This document shows, piece by piece, positions 35,741 through 44,474 of a stretch of DNA of 64,000 bases. Numbering within the stretch: the first letter of the stretch is position 1; each line of letters opens with the position of its first letter. Origin of the DNA: Clostridium paridis (GTDB lineage Bacteria; Bacillota; Clostridia; Clostridiales; Clostridiaceae); NCBI RefSeq assembly GCF_016765615.1, contig NZ_JAESWA010000023.1, positions 1 to 64,000 of the forward strand, given 5' to 3'. The position numbers and the translations under genes are program-made. The notes under the pieces were generated by a model. That model was not told the DNA's origin, searched no databases, and saw only the letters and a list, made by a program, of their open reading frames with translations.

Positions 35741-37480
35741 TTATAGTAATTTAATCAGCGCTTCTAACTCCTCTAATAAAGCCTTTGCAAGTGTAAAATC
35801 AGTATTTTTTAAAGCAGATTCTATTCTTATTTCAACTAATTTTTTCTTTTGTTCTATTTCTAAATAGTCTAAGCTAAAATGCTTAGCATAAATCATCTTT
35901 CTAAATTTTCTCATATTCATTTTTCTAATTGTTTTATCTTCAATGATTAAAACATAATCCATACAGTTAACTATAGAATAGAAATCATGAGAAATCATAA
36001 GTATCGCGCCTTGATAATTTGATATGGCCTTCTCTAGCGCTATTTGTGAATAGGTGTCTAAATGACTTGTAGGCTCATCAAGAAGTAACATGTTTGTTTT
36101 ACTATCAGAGATTTTAGCCAATTGAAGTATATTTTTTTCTCCACCAGATAAAGACCCTATCTTTTGATTAATCATTTCTTCTTCAAAACCATAGTTTAAA
36201 ATATGGGCTTTAATATCATCATAAGTTTTAAATCCAGCATCAAAAAATTCTTCAAGTATCGTATTAGATTCATTTAGTGTTTTGCCTTGAAGCTGAGATA
36301 AATAAGCTATTTTAACATTTTCATTTATTTCAATAGAATCATGATTATTTTTATATATCTCTTGGAGTAAGGTTGTTTTACCTGTACCATTTGAACCGAT
36401 AATGGCTATTTTATCTGTAGATTTAATCTCAAAGTTAACATTTTCTAGAAGCAAATCGTCAAAGGAGATGCTATAATCATTAACTTTTAAAGCAACAATT
36501 TCTTCGGGCACATTATATGTAGATAAACGTATATTCGGTTGTTTAATATCTACAAATGGTGCTTTAATCATACGTTTTTCTAATCTCTCTTGATATTTAA
36601 CTCTAGCTCTTAGGGTTCTCCCTCTAAAAGCTTCAGCATTATCAGTTGCTATATCTCTTAGTTTTTTTATTAATTTTTCGTTTCTTTCAAATTCCTCATT
36701 ATCAGAAGCAGCTAGCTCCTGTAATTCAATTTTAGTTTGGAGTAATGAGAAGTTATAATCAATAAAGTTTCCGTCATACTCTTGAATCTCCATGTTTTCT
36801 AGGTGAATAATTTTGTCAAAACAATGATTCAATAGATATCTGCTGTGTGTAATAATTAACATTGTTCCTTTGTGTGAATTAATTAGATCTTTAAGAGCTT
36901 TAAGATTATCAAAGTCTAAAAACACATCGGGCTCATCCATAATCATTAGGTCTGGAGAGTTTAACATTTCCTTGATTACTTGAATAAGCTTGAATTGCCC
37001 ACCGCTAAGCTCAGATATCATTAAATCTTTATACTTGATTAAGTTTGCAAGATTTAGGCTTTTATTAATGTTGTTTTCGTAGTCAGCACCATTAATTGCA
37101 TCAAATGCATCTAAAGTTTGTTGATACTTTTCTAATAAAGTATCAATATCAGAAGATGTTTCCATTTCAGTACAAATAGATGTTATTTCATTTTGTAATT
37201 TAATAAATTCTTCTGCAATATAATCGAAAACTGTAATTTCTTTTATCTTGTCCAAATGTGAGAATTGACTTACATAACCAATTCTACAATTAGGGGATAG
37301 TTCTAAACTACCATCGAACATATATTTTTCTGGATACATAATTATATCTATCAGTGTACTTTTTCCACTGCCGTTTGTTCCTATAAAAGCACAATGATTA
37401 CCATCTTCTAATGTAAATGAAATGCTATTAAATAAATCTTTTTGGGGGAACGAATAGGACAAATTATCAACTTTTATCAC
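35741..37480 (-). CDS. ABC-F ATPase, likely ribosome-protection antibiotic resistance type
   Basis: 579 aa with two ABC domains and no membrane segments. Walker A motifs are GTNGSGKST and GSNGTGKTT; signatures are ELSGGQFK and SLSGGEKN; Walker B motifs are LMIMDEPD and MLLLDEPTSHLD. The inter-domain linker (about 240-310) is charged and helical. ABC-F proteins of this size enter the ribosomal E site to displace antibiotics or restart stalled ribosomes. GTG start at 37480 follows AAAGAGGT. The leader at 37504-37574 can form mutually exclusive terminator and antiterminator, typical of drug-inducible ABC-F genes. Confidence 0.85.
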   Translation of the reverse strand: MIKVDNLSYSFPQKDLFNSISFTLEDGNHCAFIGTNGSGKSTLIDIIMYPEKYMFDGSLELSPNCRIGYVSQFSHLDKIKEITVFDYIAEEFIKLQNEITSICTEMETSSDIDTLLEKYQQTLDAFDAINGADYENNINKSLNLANLIKYKDLMISELSGGQFKLIQVIKEMLNSPDLMIMDEPDVFLDFDNLKALKDLINSHKGTMLIITHSRYLLNHCFDKIIHLENMEIQEYDGNFIDYNFSLLQTKIELQELAASDNEEFERNEKLIKKLRDIATDNAEAFRGRTLRARVKYQERLEKRMIKAPFVDIKQPNIRLSTYNVPEEIVALKVNDYSISFDDLLLENVNFEIKSTDKIAIIGSNGTGKTTLLQEIYKNNHDSIEINENVKIAYLSQLQGKTLNESNTILEEFFDAGFKTYDDIKAHILNYGFEEEMINQKIGSLSGGEKNILQLAKISDSKTNMLLLDEPTSHLDTYSQIALEKAISNYQGAILMISHDFYSIVNCMDYVLIIEDKTIRKMNMRKFRKMIYAKHFSLDYLEIEQKKKLVEIRIESALKNTDFTLAKALLEELEALIKLL

Positions 37481-37503
37481 GTTATTACCTCTCTTTATTA
37501 CTA

Positions 37504-37574
37504 AAAAAGAGCCTATAAAAATAAGCTCTTCATTATATTAATTTTAACTTTGATAGCATAACACTTTTTAAGGC
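37504..37574 (-). promoter_or_regulatory. Attenuator leader of the ABC-F gene
   Basis: On the minus strand a terminator (arms 37521-37530 and 37507-37516, then T6) lies 25 bp before the start. An upstream GCCTTAAAAAG (37564-37574) can pair instead with the terminator's TTTTTATAGGC, forming an antiterminator. Between them, 37533-37559 encodes M-L-S-K-L-K-L-I, a possible leader peptide. Ribosome stalling there would favour read-through. Read from sequence only. Confidence 0.6.
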
Positions 37575-37782
37575 TAAGTTCAATCACTTCATATTTGCTG
37601 TTACTATTGGTGTTGGTAAAAATAAATTTATAAGTTAATCTATTATAACAAAAATAAAGATGAGCATTAATTTTCACACCTTGGAAAACACTTGAAATCA
37701 AGGATTTTTCTTGTTTTTTAGGGTGAATTTTAGTGTGTACTTTTTAGCAGAAATATAATATTGTAAGAACTATAATACACAC

Positions 37783-37800
37783 ATGTGATTGAAATCACAT
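37783..37800. promoter_or_regulatory. Perfect CRP/FNR-family palindrome
   Basis: ATGTGATTGAAATCACAT is an 18-bp perfect palindrome except for its centre (TGTGA-N6-TCACA). It lies 62 bp before the DUF2249 start and about 40 bp before a start that a GATAAT at 37819-37824 would give. A second inverted repeat (37816-37824 and 37838-37846) follows. Confidence 0.75.
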
Positions 37801-37861
37801 AAAGTTTCTCTAGTTATAGATAATATATATACTATAAATTATCTATATCGGAGGTAGAATT

Positions 37862-38095
37862 ATGTCAAGATTTAAAGCACAAGTAGATGCACGTATATAT
37901 CCACCAAGGGAAAAGCATGTTGTAATATTTGATACTTTTAATAATCTAGTGAGTGGAGAAGAAATGGAGTTATTAAATGACCATGATCCAAGACCATTAC
38001 ATTACCAATTTTTGGCGGAATATACTGAACAATTTGAATGGGAATATCTTGAACAAGGACCAGAGGTATGGCGCGTAGCCATTAAAAAGAAATAG
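37862..38095 (+). CDS. DUF2249 small protein
   Basis: 77 aa, GGAGG start. It matches the DUF2249 pattern: RIYPPREKHVVIFDTF early, HDPRPLHYQF in the middle and WEYLEQGPEVWRVAI at the end. DUF2249 is related to TusA-like folds and is commonly found with hemerythrin, nitrosative-stress or denitrification genes. The CRP/FNR palindrome upstream suggests redox or NO control. Function is unknown. Confidence 0.85.
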   Translation: MSRFKAQVDARIYPPREKHVVIFDTFNNLVSGEEMELLNDHDPRPLHYQFLAEYTEQFEWEYLEQGPEVWRVAIKKK

Positions 38096-38168
38096 AATTA
38101 GTATATTAATTTAACTAATTTTTATAGGTATTAGAAACCCCAATTGTGAATTTTTTCAGAACCCCCCC

Positions 38169-38221
38169 AACCGTTTGTAAGTAACTTAAATAGCTATTTG
38201 CAAGCGGTTATATTTTTTTTA
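38169..38221 (+). terminator. Terminator carrying the 3' module of the structured repeat (copy 5)
   Basis: AACCGTTTGTAA (38169-38180) pairs with TTGCAAGCGGTT (38198-38209); the apical part ACTTAAATAGCT matches copies 1 and 2, and T8 follows. The stem sequence differs but is compensated. The 5' GTGGATTT module is absent. Confidence 0.7.
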
Positions 38222-38707
38222 AAGTCTAATTGAAAAGGCTTAAAATGAAAGTTGAATATAGAAAATTATCTATATTTAGAATATTCTGAAAACTTTAAAA
38301 TGGTTAGTACTGAAATATTAACAAATATTGAACAATAAAAAATAATATAAAATAATATGATTTAATACCTTGAAATTTATAAAAAAAAGTGATATTATGA
38401 AAACGTAGTCAAGTTAGGAGTAGTTAAATAGCGGTTCCTAAGTAGATTGCAGAGTAATAATAAATAATAATATCTAGCATGCTACTAATTCAACTAGGCG
38501 TTATCAAAGTAAATAAAGTAATTTAATATTGATTTGTATTCACTATTTTTTGTACAGTTTTATAAGGGTATTATGATGTTTTTTAATTAATTTAATTCAG
38601 TGTACAAGCAGTATGATGAAATCCAAACAATATGTATTTTGTTTTATTTTATAATGCTCATGCCTTTTGTTTTTGTAGCAAATAAAAATTAGGAGGTATA
38701 AGTAAAA
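38222..38707 (+). other. Long untranslated leader region of the PTS operon
   Basis: About 480 bp without a gene. The part at 38405-38510 has arms that can pair (AAGTTAGGAGTAG with CTACTAATTCAAC) and may be a structured leader; I recognise no known riboswitch. No TGGCAC-N5-TTGC sigma-54 promoter was found. AGGAGG lies before the ATG of the PTS gene. Confidence 0.35.
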
Positions 38708-39682
38708 ATGGTAGGAATTATTCTTGCTAGTCACGGTGAATTTGCTAAAGGCATCTTGCAATCTGGTACGATGATTTTCGGAGAACAAGAAAACGTTAAA
38801 GCTATTACGTTGATGCCAAGTGAAGGACCTGATGATCTAAAAGCAAAAATGAAAGAAGCAATCGCATCTTTCGACAAGCAAGATGAGGTTTTATTCTTAG
38901 TTGATCTTTGGGGCGGTACTCCATTCAACCAAGCAAACTCTCTATTTGAAGAACACAAAGATAAATGGGCTATTGTAGCTGGTTTAAATCTTCCAATGTT
39001 GATTGAAGCTTATGGTTTACGTCTTTCAAATGAATCTGCACATGAAATTGCAGCATCAATTTTAACATCAGCTAAAGAAGGAATTAAGGTTAAACCAGAA
39101 ACATTAGAACCAGTTACTGGTGTAGCTTCACAAGCCTCAGCTCAACAATCTAATGCAGGTGCACCTGGATCATTCGAGTATGTTTTAGCTAGAATCGACT
39201 CTCGTTTGCTTCATGGACAAGTAGCAACTGCTTGGACAAAAGCTATGCAACCTACACGTATTATTGTAGTGTCAGATGATGTTGCAAGAGACAAACTTCG
39301 TAAGAACTTAATCACACAAGCTGCTCCTCCAGGGGTTAAAGCTCATGTTGTACCAGTAGATCATATGATCAAACTTGCAAAAGATGATCAACATTTTGGT
39401 GGACAACGTGCTATGCTTCTTTTTGAAAATCCTGAGGATGTACTAAGAGCAGTAGAAGGTGGAGTACCTTTGAAGACAATCAATGTTGGTTCAATGGCTC
39501 ACTCATTAGGTAAAGTTCAACCAAATAAAGTACTTGCTTTTAATCAAGTAGATATTGATACATTCAATAAGCTTAAAAAAGCTGGACTAAACTTTGACGT
39601 TCGTAAAGTACCAAATGATTCAAAAGGAAATATGGACGAAATACTAAAAAAAGCACAAGAAGAATTAGCTAAACTTAAATAA
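38708..39682 (+). CDS. manX: PTS mannose-family EIIAB component
   Basis: 324 aa. EIIA at 1-140 with the phospho-His in ASHGEFA (His9), an Ala/Gln/Ser-rich linker, then EIIB from about 150 with the second phospho-His in [11 protein letters not shown] (His169). It passes phosphate from HPr to the sugar carried by EIIC/EIID. First of four genes for mannose-family sugar uptake. Confidence 0.95.
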   Translation: MVGIILASHGEFAKGILQSGTMIFGEQENVKAITLMPSEGPDDLKAKMKEAIASFDKQDEVLFLVDLWGGTPFNQANSLFEEHKDKWAIVAGLNLPMLIEAYGLRLSNESAHEIAASILTSAKEGIKVKPETLEPVTGVASQASAQQSNAGAPGSFEYVLARIDSRLLHGQVATAWTKAMQPTRIIVVSDDVARDKLRKNLITQAAPPGVKAHVVPVDHMIKLAKDDQHFGGQRAMLLFENPEDVLRAVEGGVPLKTINVGSMAHSLGKVQPNKVLAFNQVDIDTFNKLKKAGLNFDVRKVPNDSKGNMDEILKKAQEELAKLK

Positions 39683-39733
39683 TTTAATTATTTAAGAAAT
39701 CTAATTATTTAGACAAAAGGAGGTTTAATAATC

Positions 39734-40534
39734 GTGACTTTAAATATAATTCAAATAATATTAGTCATTATTGTAGCATTTCTAGCTGGTGTAGAAGGTA
39801 TATTGGATGAATTCCAATTCCATCAACCAATAATAGCTTGTACATTAATCGGTTTAGCTACAGGAAATTTATTACCATGCCTTATCCTAGGTGGTACTCT
39901 TCAAATGATCGCTTTAGGCTGGGCAAATATTGGTGCTGCAGTAGCACCTGATGCAGCATTAGCATCTGTTGCATCCGCAATTATTTTAGTTCTTGGTGGA
40001 CAAGGTAAAGAGGGAGTTGCTTCAGCAATCGCTATAGCTGTTCCTCTAGCAGTTGCAGGTTTATTATTAACAATTATTTGTCGTACTATTGCTACAGCAT
40101 TCGTACACTTTATGGATTCAGCTGCAAAAGAAGGAAATATCAGAGCTGTTGAAATGTGGCAAATCGCTGCTATCTGTTTACAAGGTGTACGTATAGCAAT
40201 TCCTGCTGGTTTAATATTAGCAATTGGTGCTGATCCAATACGTTCATTACTTGACGCTATGCCTACTTGGTTAACTGGTGGTTTAGCAATAGGTGGTGGA
40301 ATGGTTGTAGCTGTTGGTTATGCAATGGTAATCAACATGATGGCAACAAAAGAAGTATGGCCATTCTTTGCAGTAGGTTTTGTATTAGCAACAGTTTCAC
40401 AAATTACACTTATCGGATTAGGTGCTTTAGGTGTTGCTTTAGCTCTTCTTTACTTAGCATTAAGTAAACAAGGCGGCAACGGCGGAAGTTCAAATACTGG
40501 AGATCCATTAGGGGATCTTATAGATAGATACTAA
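39734..40534 (+). CDS. manY: PTS mannose-family EIIC component
   Basis: 266 aa, GTG start behind AGGAGG. Highly hydrophobic with GVEGILDEFQFHQPIIACTLIGL (trimmed by ends), the usual EIIC opening, and a Gly-rich tail. Forms the membrane channel with EIID. Confidence 0.93.
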   Translation: MTLNIIQIILVIIVAFLAGVEGILDEFQFHQPIIACTLIGLATGNLLPCLILGGTLQMIALGWANIGAAVAPDAALASVASAIILVLGGQGKEGVASAIAIAVPLAVAGLLLTIICRTIATAFVHFMDSAAKEGNIRAVEMWQIAAICLQGVRIAIPAGLILAIGADPIRSLLDAMPTWLTGGLAIGGGMVVAVGYAMVINMMATKEVWPFFAVGFVLATVSQITLIGLGALGVALALLYLALSKQGGNGGSSNTGDPLGDLIDRY

Positions 40535-40551
40535 GAAGGGAGAGGACGAAA

Positions 40552-41463
40552 ATGGCAAAAGATTTAAAATTAACTAAAAAAGATCGTATTTCTGTTTGGT
40601 GGCGTTCAGCTTTCCTTCAAGGTTCTTGGAACTATGAAAGAATGCAAAACGGTGGTTGGGCATTCGCAATGATTCCAGCAATCAAAAGATTATATAAGAC
40701 TAAAGAAGAAAGAACTGCAGCGTTGGAACGTCACTTAGAGTTCTTCAACACTCATCCATATGTAGCTTCACCAGTTATCGGTGTAACATTAGCATTAGAA
40801 GAAGAACGTGCAAATGGTGCTCCAATCGATAACGCAACTATTCAAGGTGTTAAAGTTGGTATGATGGGACCTTTAGCTGGTATCGGAGATCCAGTATTCT
40901 GGTTTACTGTAAGACCAATATTAGGAGCATTAGCTGCTTCACTTGCTATTAGCGGTAACATTATTGGACCATTCATATTCTTCTTTGCTTGGAACATAAT
41001 TCGTATGGCATTTATGTGGTATACACAAGAGTTCGGTTACAAAGCAGGATCTCGTATCAGTGAAGATTTAACTGGTGGTTTATTACAAGATATTACAAAA
41101 GGAGCATCTATCCTTGGTATGTTCATATTAGGATCATTAGTTAACAGATGGGTATCTGTTAGATTTGCACCAGTAGTATCATCAGTTAAATTAAGTGATG
41201 GAGCATTCATTAATTGGAGCAAGCTTCCTGAAGGAGCTGCTGGAATTCAACAAGCTCTATTACAACAAGGATCAGGTATGGCATTAACTGATACTAAGGT
41301 AACAACTTTACAAGGTAACTTAGATTCATTAATTCCTGGACTTGCAGGATTAATAATCACACTTATCTGTATGTGGTTACTTAAGAAGAAAGTATCTCCA
41401 ATTGTTATGATTCTAGGATTATTTGTAATTGGTATTGTTTTCCACTTAATCGGATTAATGTAA
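40552..41463 (+). CDS. manZ: PTS mannose-family EIID component
   Basis: 303 aa, 17 bp after EIIC. FLQGSWNYERMQNGGWAFAMIP and NTHPYVASPVIGV are EIID hallmarks; GPLAGIGDPVFW and a hydrophobic C-terminus follow. Membrane partner of EIIC. Confidence 0.95.
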   Translation: MAKDLKLTKKDRISVWWRSAFLQGSWNYERMQNGGWAFAMIPAIKRLYKTKEERTAALERHLEFFNTHPYVASPVIGVTLALEEERANGAPIDNATIQGVKVGMMGPLAGIGDPVFWFTVRPILGALAASLAISGNIIGPFIFFFAWNIIRMAFMWYTQEFGYKAGSRISEDLTGGLLQDITKGASILGMFILGSLVNRWVSVRFAPVVSSVKLSDGAFINWSKLPEGAAGIQQALLQQGSGMALTDTKVTTLQGNLDSLIPGLAGLIITLICMWLLKKKVSPIVMILGLFVIGIVFHLIGLM

Positions 41464-41475
41464 TATTTTAAAATT

Positions 41476-41503
41476 AGCCTAGGCTTTTTAGCCTGGGCTT
41501 TTA
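41476..41503 (+). terminator. Terminator after EIID
   Basis: AGCC(T)AGGC-type stem AGCCTAGGC/GCCTGGGCT and TTTTA. ManO follows, so partial read-through is likely. Confidence 0.7.
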
Positions 41504-41675
41504 TTAACATATAGAGTAGTTTAAATAGAGTGAAAAATAATTGTTACAATACTAATAATACAAATTGGCAATATATGTGTTAAGCTTATCGACTTTCAAA
41601 CACTTGATAGTAACATATAAAGAATATATAATAGTAGTAATAAATTTTTGTATAAGTAGAAAAGAGGTAGATCGG

Positions 41676-42053
41676 ATGGTTGAATCACTCAATACAAAAG
41701 TGGATCTAGTAATTGAAGCAACAGCGTTTACAGGTTTTTCAGATTATGGTAAACTAATGATTGGCGACAAGGGTTTTGAATTCTATAATTCTCGTGATAC
41801 ACGCAAATTTATTCAAATTCCTTGGGAAGAGGTTGACTATATCATTGCATCTGTAATGTTCAAAGGAAAATGGATTCCAAGATATGCAATCAGAACAAAG
41901 AAAAATGGTACATATACTTTTGCTTCAAAAGATGCAAAAAAGGTACTTCGTACTGTTCGAAATTATGTTGACCCAGAGCGTATGGTTTCTTCGTTAAGCT
42001 TTTTTGATGTGGTAAAACGAGCAGTAAAATCATTATTTAAGAAGAATAAATAA
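41676..42053 (+). CDS. manO: ManO/DUF956 protein
   Basis: 125 aa from the ATG at 41676 (GAGGTAG before it); a longer upstream frame is not supported. LNTKVDLVIEATAFTGFSDYGK and IPWEEVDYIIASVMFKGK are DUF956 features. This family follows mannose PTS operons in Firmicutes as a regulator or accessory; mechanism unknown. Confidence 0.88.
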   Translation: MVESLNTKVDLVIEATAFTGFSDYGKLMIGDKGFEFYNSRDTRKFIQIPWEEVDYIIASVMFKGKWIPRYAIRTKKNGTYTFASKDAKKVLRTVRNYVDPERMVSSLSFFDVVKRAVKSLFKKNK

Positions 42054-42090
42054 AGTAAATAAGTTATTATGTAAACTTAAAATAAAAAAC

Positions 42091-42128
42091 AAGGGACTTG
42101 CTCTTTTCTGTAGTAAGTTCCTTTTTAT
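42091..42128 (+). terminator. Terminator of the PTS operon
   Basis: AAGGGACTT and AAGTTCCTT arms, T5. Confidence 0.65.
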
Positions 42129-42187
42129 TTTCAAAAATTGAGAAAAGAGTTATCATTAAGTTATAAAAATGTAAAGTGGTGATTTTT

Positions 42188-42922
42188 ATGAACATAATTA
42201 TATGTGAAGATAGAAAAGAATATATAGTAAAGATTTCTCAAATAGCAAAACTTGTATTTGAAGAGAAAGGGTTGGAATTTAATATCAAAGCATTTGATAT
42301 TTATGAAGAAGCAATAAAATATATTAAATCTTTAAAATCCTATGAAGATTGCCTTTATATTTTGGACATTGATTTGAAACAGGAGAAAAATGGGTTAATG
42401 CTAGGAAGAGAGATAAGAAATATTGATGAATATAAAGGGGAAATGATATATGTTACTTCTTATGTTCATCAAATGCAAAGCGTATTTAAATATAAGCTGA
42501 AAATATTAGACTTTATAGACAAAGGCTTTGATATGGAAAATTCGATAAGAGAAGCACTTAATACATATATTAAAATTTATAAAGATAAGATTGAGAATGA
42601 ATCTTTAATATTTAAGGTTGGTGGAAATGTATTTATTATAAAGCCCTCAGATATTATTTGTATTGAAACTGATAAGAGCAAAAAGAAGATTATTATATAT
42701 ACAATAAATAATGAAATAAGCGTGAATTTAACTTTAAAGGAAATTCAAGAAGAACTTTCAAACCAATTTATACAAATCCATAGAAGTATAATTGTTAATA
42801 AAGAACATATTAAAATGATTGAAAATGTTAATGAGGATTTATATGTAGTTCTTACCGGTGGTATAAGGGAGATTGTTTCTAAGAGAAGGGAAAAGGAGAT
42901 ACGATCATGCTTTACACAGTAG
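42188..42922 (+). CDS. AgrA-type LytTR response regulator
   Basis: 244 aa. Receiver domain with MNIIICEDRKEY and LYILDIDLKQEKNG (phospho-Asp), followed by a LytTR DNA-binding domain from about 150 (DIICIETDKSKKK, QIHRSIIVNK). The ATG at 42188 has AAAGTGGTG before it. It overlaps the GHKL kinase by 16 bp. No agrB/agrD lies nearby. Confidence 0.88.
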   Translation: MNIIICEDRKEYIVKISQIAKLVFEEKGLEFNIKAFDIYEEAIKYIKSLKSYEDCLYILDIDLKQEKNGLMLGREIRNIDEYKGEMIYVTSYVHQMQSVFKYKLKILDFIDKGFDMENSIREALNTYIKIYKDKIENESLIFKVGGNVFIIKPSDIICIETDKSKKKIIIYTINNEISVNLTLKEIQEELSNQFIQIHRSIIVNKEHIKMIENVNEDLYVVLTGGIREIVSKRREKEIRSCFTQ

Positions 42923-44211
42923 CAACCACATTAGCTCAAACCTATCTCATTTATACTTTTTCTGATAAAAAGATAAATATTAAACTTAAGGGTGTTATTG
43001 CTATAATAATAGTGATGCTTATTAAACCAAGTGTAATGCAGTTTTTAGCCGATAACCTTTTATCTTTTATATTTGTATGGTTTTGCAATTATATAATAAC
43101 TTACTTCTGCATTGGCAAGAACTTCAGAAGGAATTTGGAGCTTTCCTTTTTTGTAGAGTTAATTACTCTCATGTCCTATTATATGAGTTCAGGTATAGTG
43201 CTTATTTTAGGGTATAAAATAGATATAGCAGATATATTTAATTTTAATATTTTATTACATCCTATTAATTATAGTTTTATATTAATTTATTTAGCAATAT
43301 TATTAGCATTTGGGTTATTTAGGAGATATATTCCTTTGAGTTTTCCAGATGATAATGTGAAAGAAAGAAATTTTAATGGCATATATATAATAATTCTTAT
43401 TAATATATTGATAAAAATAATAAATGATTTAAATATTAACTACGGAATTAAATTAATCATATTTGTTTCCATAAACTTCTTTATCTTAATGTTTTACATT
43501 ATAAATAATAAACTAGACATTCAGAATATAAAAGATGAATTAGAACTAAATGAAAAAGAAAAGAAGATTAAGGAATTAACCCTATACATAGATACCATAG
43601 AGAAGTTAGTGGAGAAATATAGAGAGTTTAAACATGATTATAAAAACATAGTTTTAGGCATTGGCATGGATAACTTAAAAGAAAATGATTTATTAGATAA
43701 ATTAAGTAGAGAAGTGGTAGGGGATAAAAGTTATGATGCCTTCCTAAATTTAAAGGATATAAATTATATCCCTTTAAAATCTATTCTTTCATATTATATA
43801 ATGTTAAGCATTAAGAAAGATATAGAAGTAAGCTTAATAACTATAGGAAAAATAAAGGAATGTAATATATCTGAAATGGAGTTTTCTAGAGTTATGGGAA
43901 TAATATTAGAAAATGCATTAGAGGAAGTATTAAAAAATGAACATAAAAAGCTAGAAATTTATGCGGAAGCAATTGATAATAACTTAAATATTACAGTTGC
44001 AAATACATTTAAGAAACAAGAATTGAATATGGATAAAATTTTTAATAGAGGATATTCTACTAAAGGTGAAAATAGAGGATTAGGTCTTTATATACTAAAA
44101 TCTATAGTTGATAAGAATCCAAATATGACCCTAAATACATTTATAAATGAGGGAATGTTTACACAAGATTTATATATTTTTTCTGCAGAGGAGAAGTTAA
44201 AAGGAAAATAG
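42907..44211 (+). CDS. AgrC-type GHKL sensor kinase
   Basis: 434 aa. About six N-terminal membrane segments to residue 200, a coiled linker, then the HPK10 histidine in EFKHDYKNIVLGI and the N-box LENALEEV with GLGLYILKSIVDKN. This is the peptide-quorum receptor class, but the peptide and its processing enzyme are not in the window. Confidence 0.88.
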   Translation: MLYTVATTLAQTYLIYTFSDKKINIKLKGVIAIIIVMLIKPSVMQFLADNLLSFIFVWFCNYIITYFCIGKNFRRNLELSFFVELITLMSYYMSSGIVLILGYKIDIADIFNFNILLHPINYSFILIYLAILLAFGLFRRYIPLSFPDDNVKERNFNGIYIIILINILIKIINDLNINYGIKLIIFVSINFFILMFYIINNKLDIQNIKDELELNEKEKKIKELTLYIDTIEKLVEKYREFKHDYKNIVLGIGMDNLKENDLLDKLSREVVGDKSYDAFLNLKDINYIPLKSILSYYIMLSIKKDIEVSLITIGKIKECNISEMEFSRVMGIILENALEEVLKNEHKKLEIYAEAIDNNLNITVANTFKKQELNMDKIFNRGYSTKGENRGLGLYILKSIVDKNPNMTLNTFINEGMFTQDLYIFSAEEKLKGK

Positions 44212-44474
44212 TACTTTTAACTTCTTTTTACGTTTAGTAAGAAAAAAAACCTCCTAACGTAATAAAAATTTGAATTAAAGGTATGGGTAGAAACGTTGGA
44301 AGAAATGCTATTTTAACTTTTAATTAATAGGTATAATATGAAATTGCTCACAAAATTATAATTCAAAATTAAGTATAAATATTAGTGAGCGTAAACAGTA
44401 TTTAAGTACTTTTCATGCAATTATTATTAAAATTTAGTAAGGAAAAAAATAAAAAGGGTTTAGGAGGAAAACAT

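Noticed and set aside
37513-37701. 62-codon frame before the ABC-F gene
   Set aside because: Starts at TTG without a ribosome site and ends inside the terminator stem; an eight-codon frame at 37533-37559 is a better leader candidate.
38222-38707. Sigma-54 promoter for the mannose PTS operon
   Set aside because: No TGGCAC-N5-TTGC match and no LevR-type activator gene nearby.
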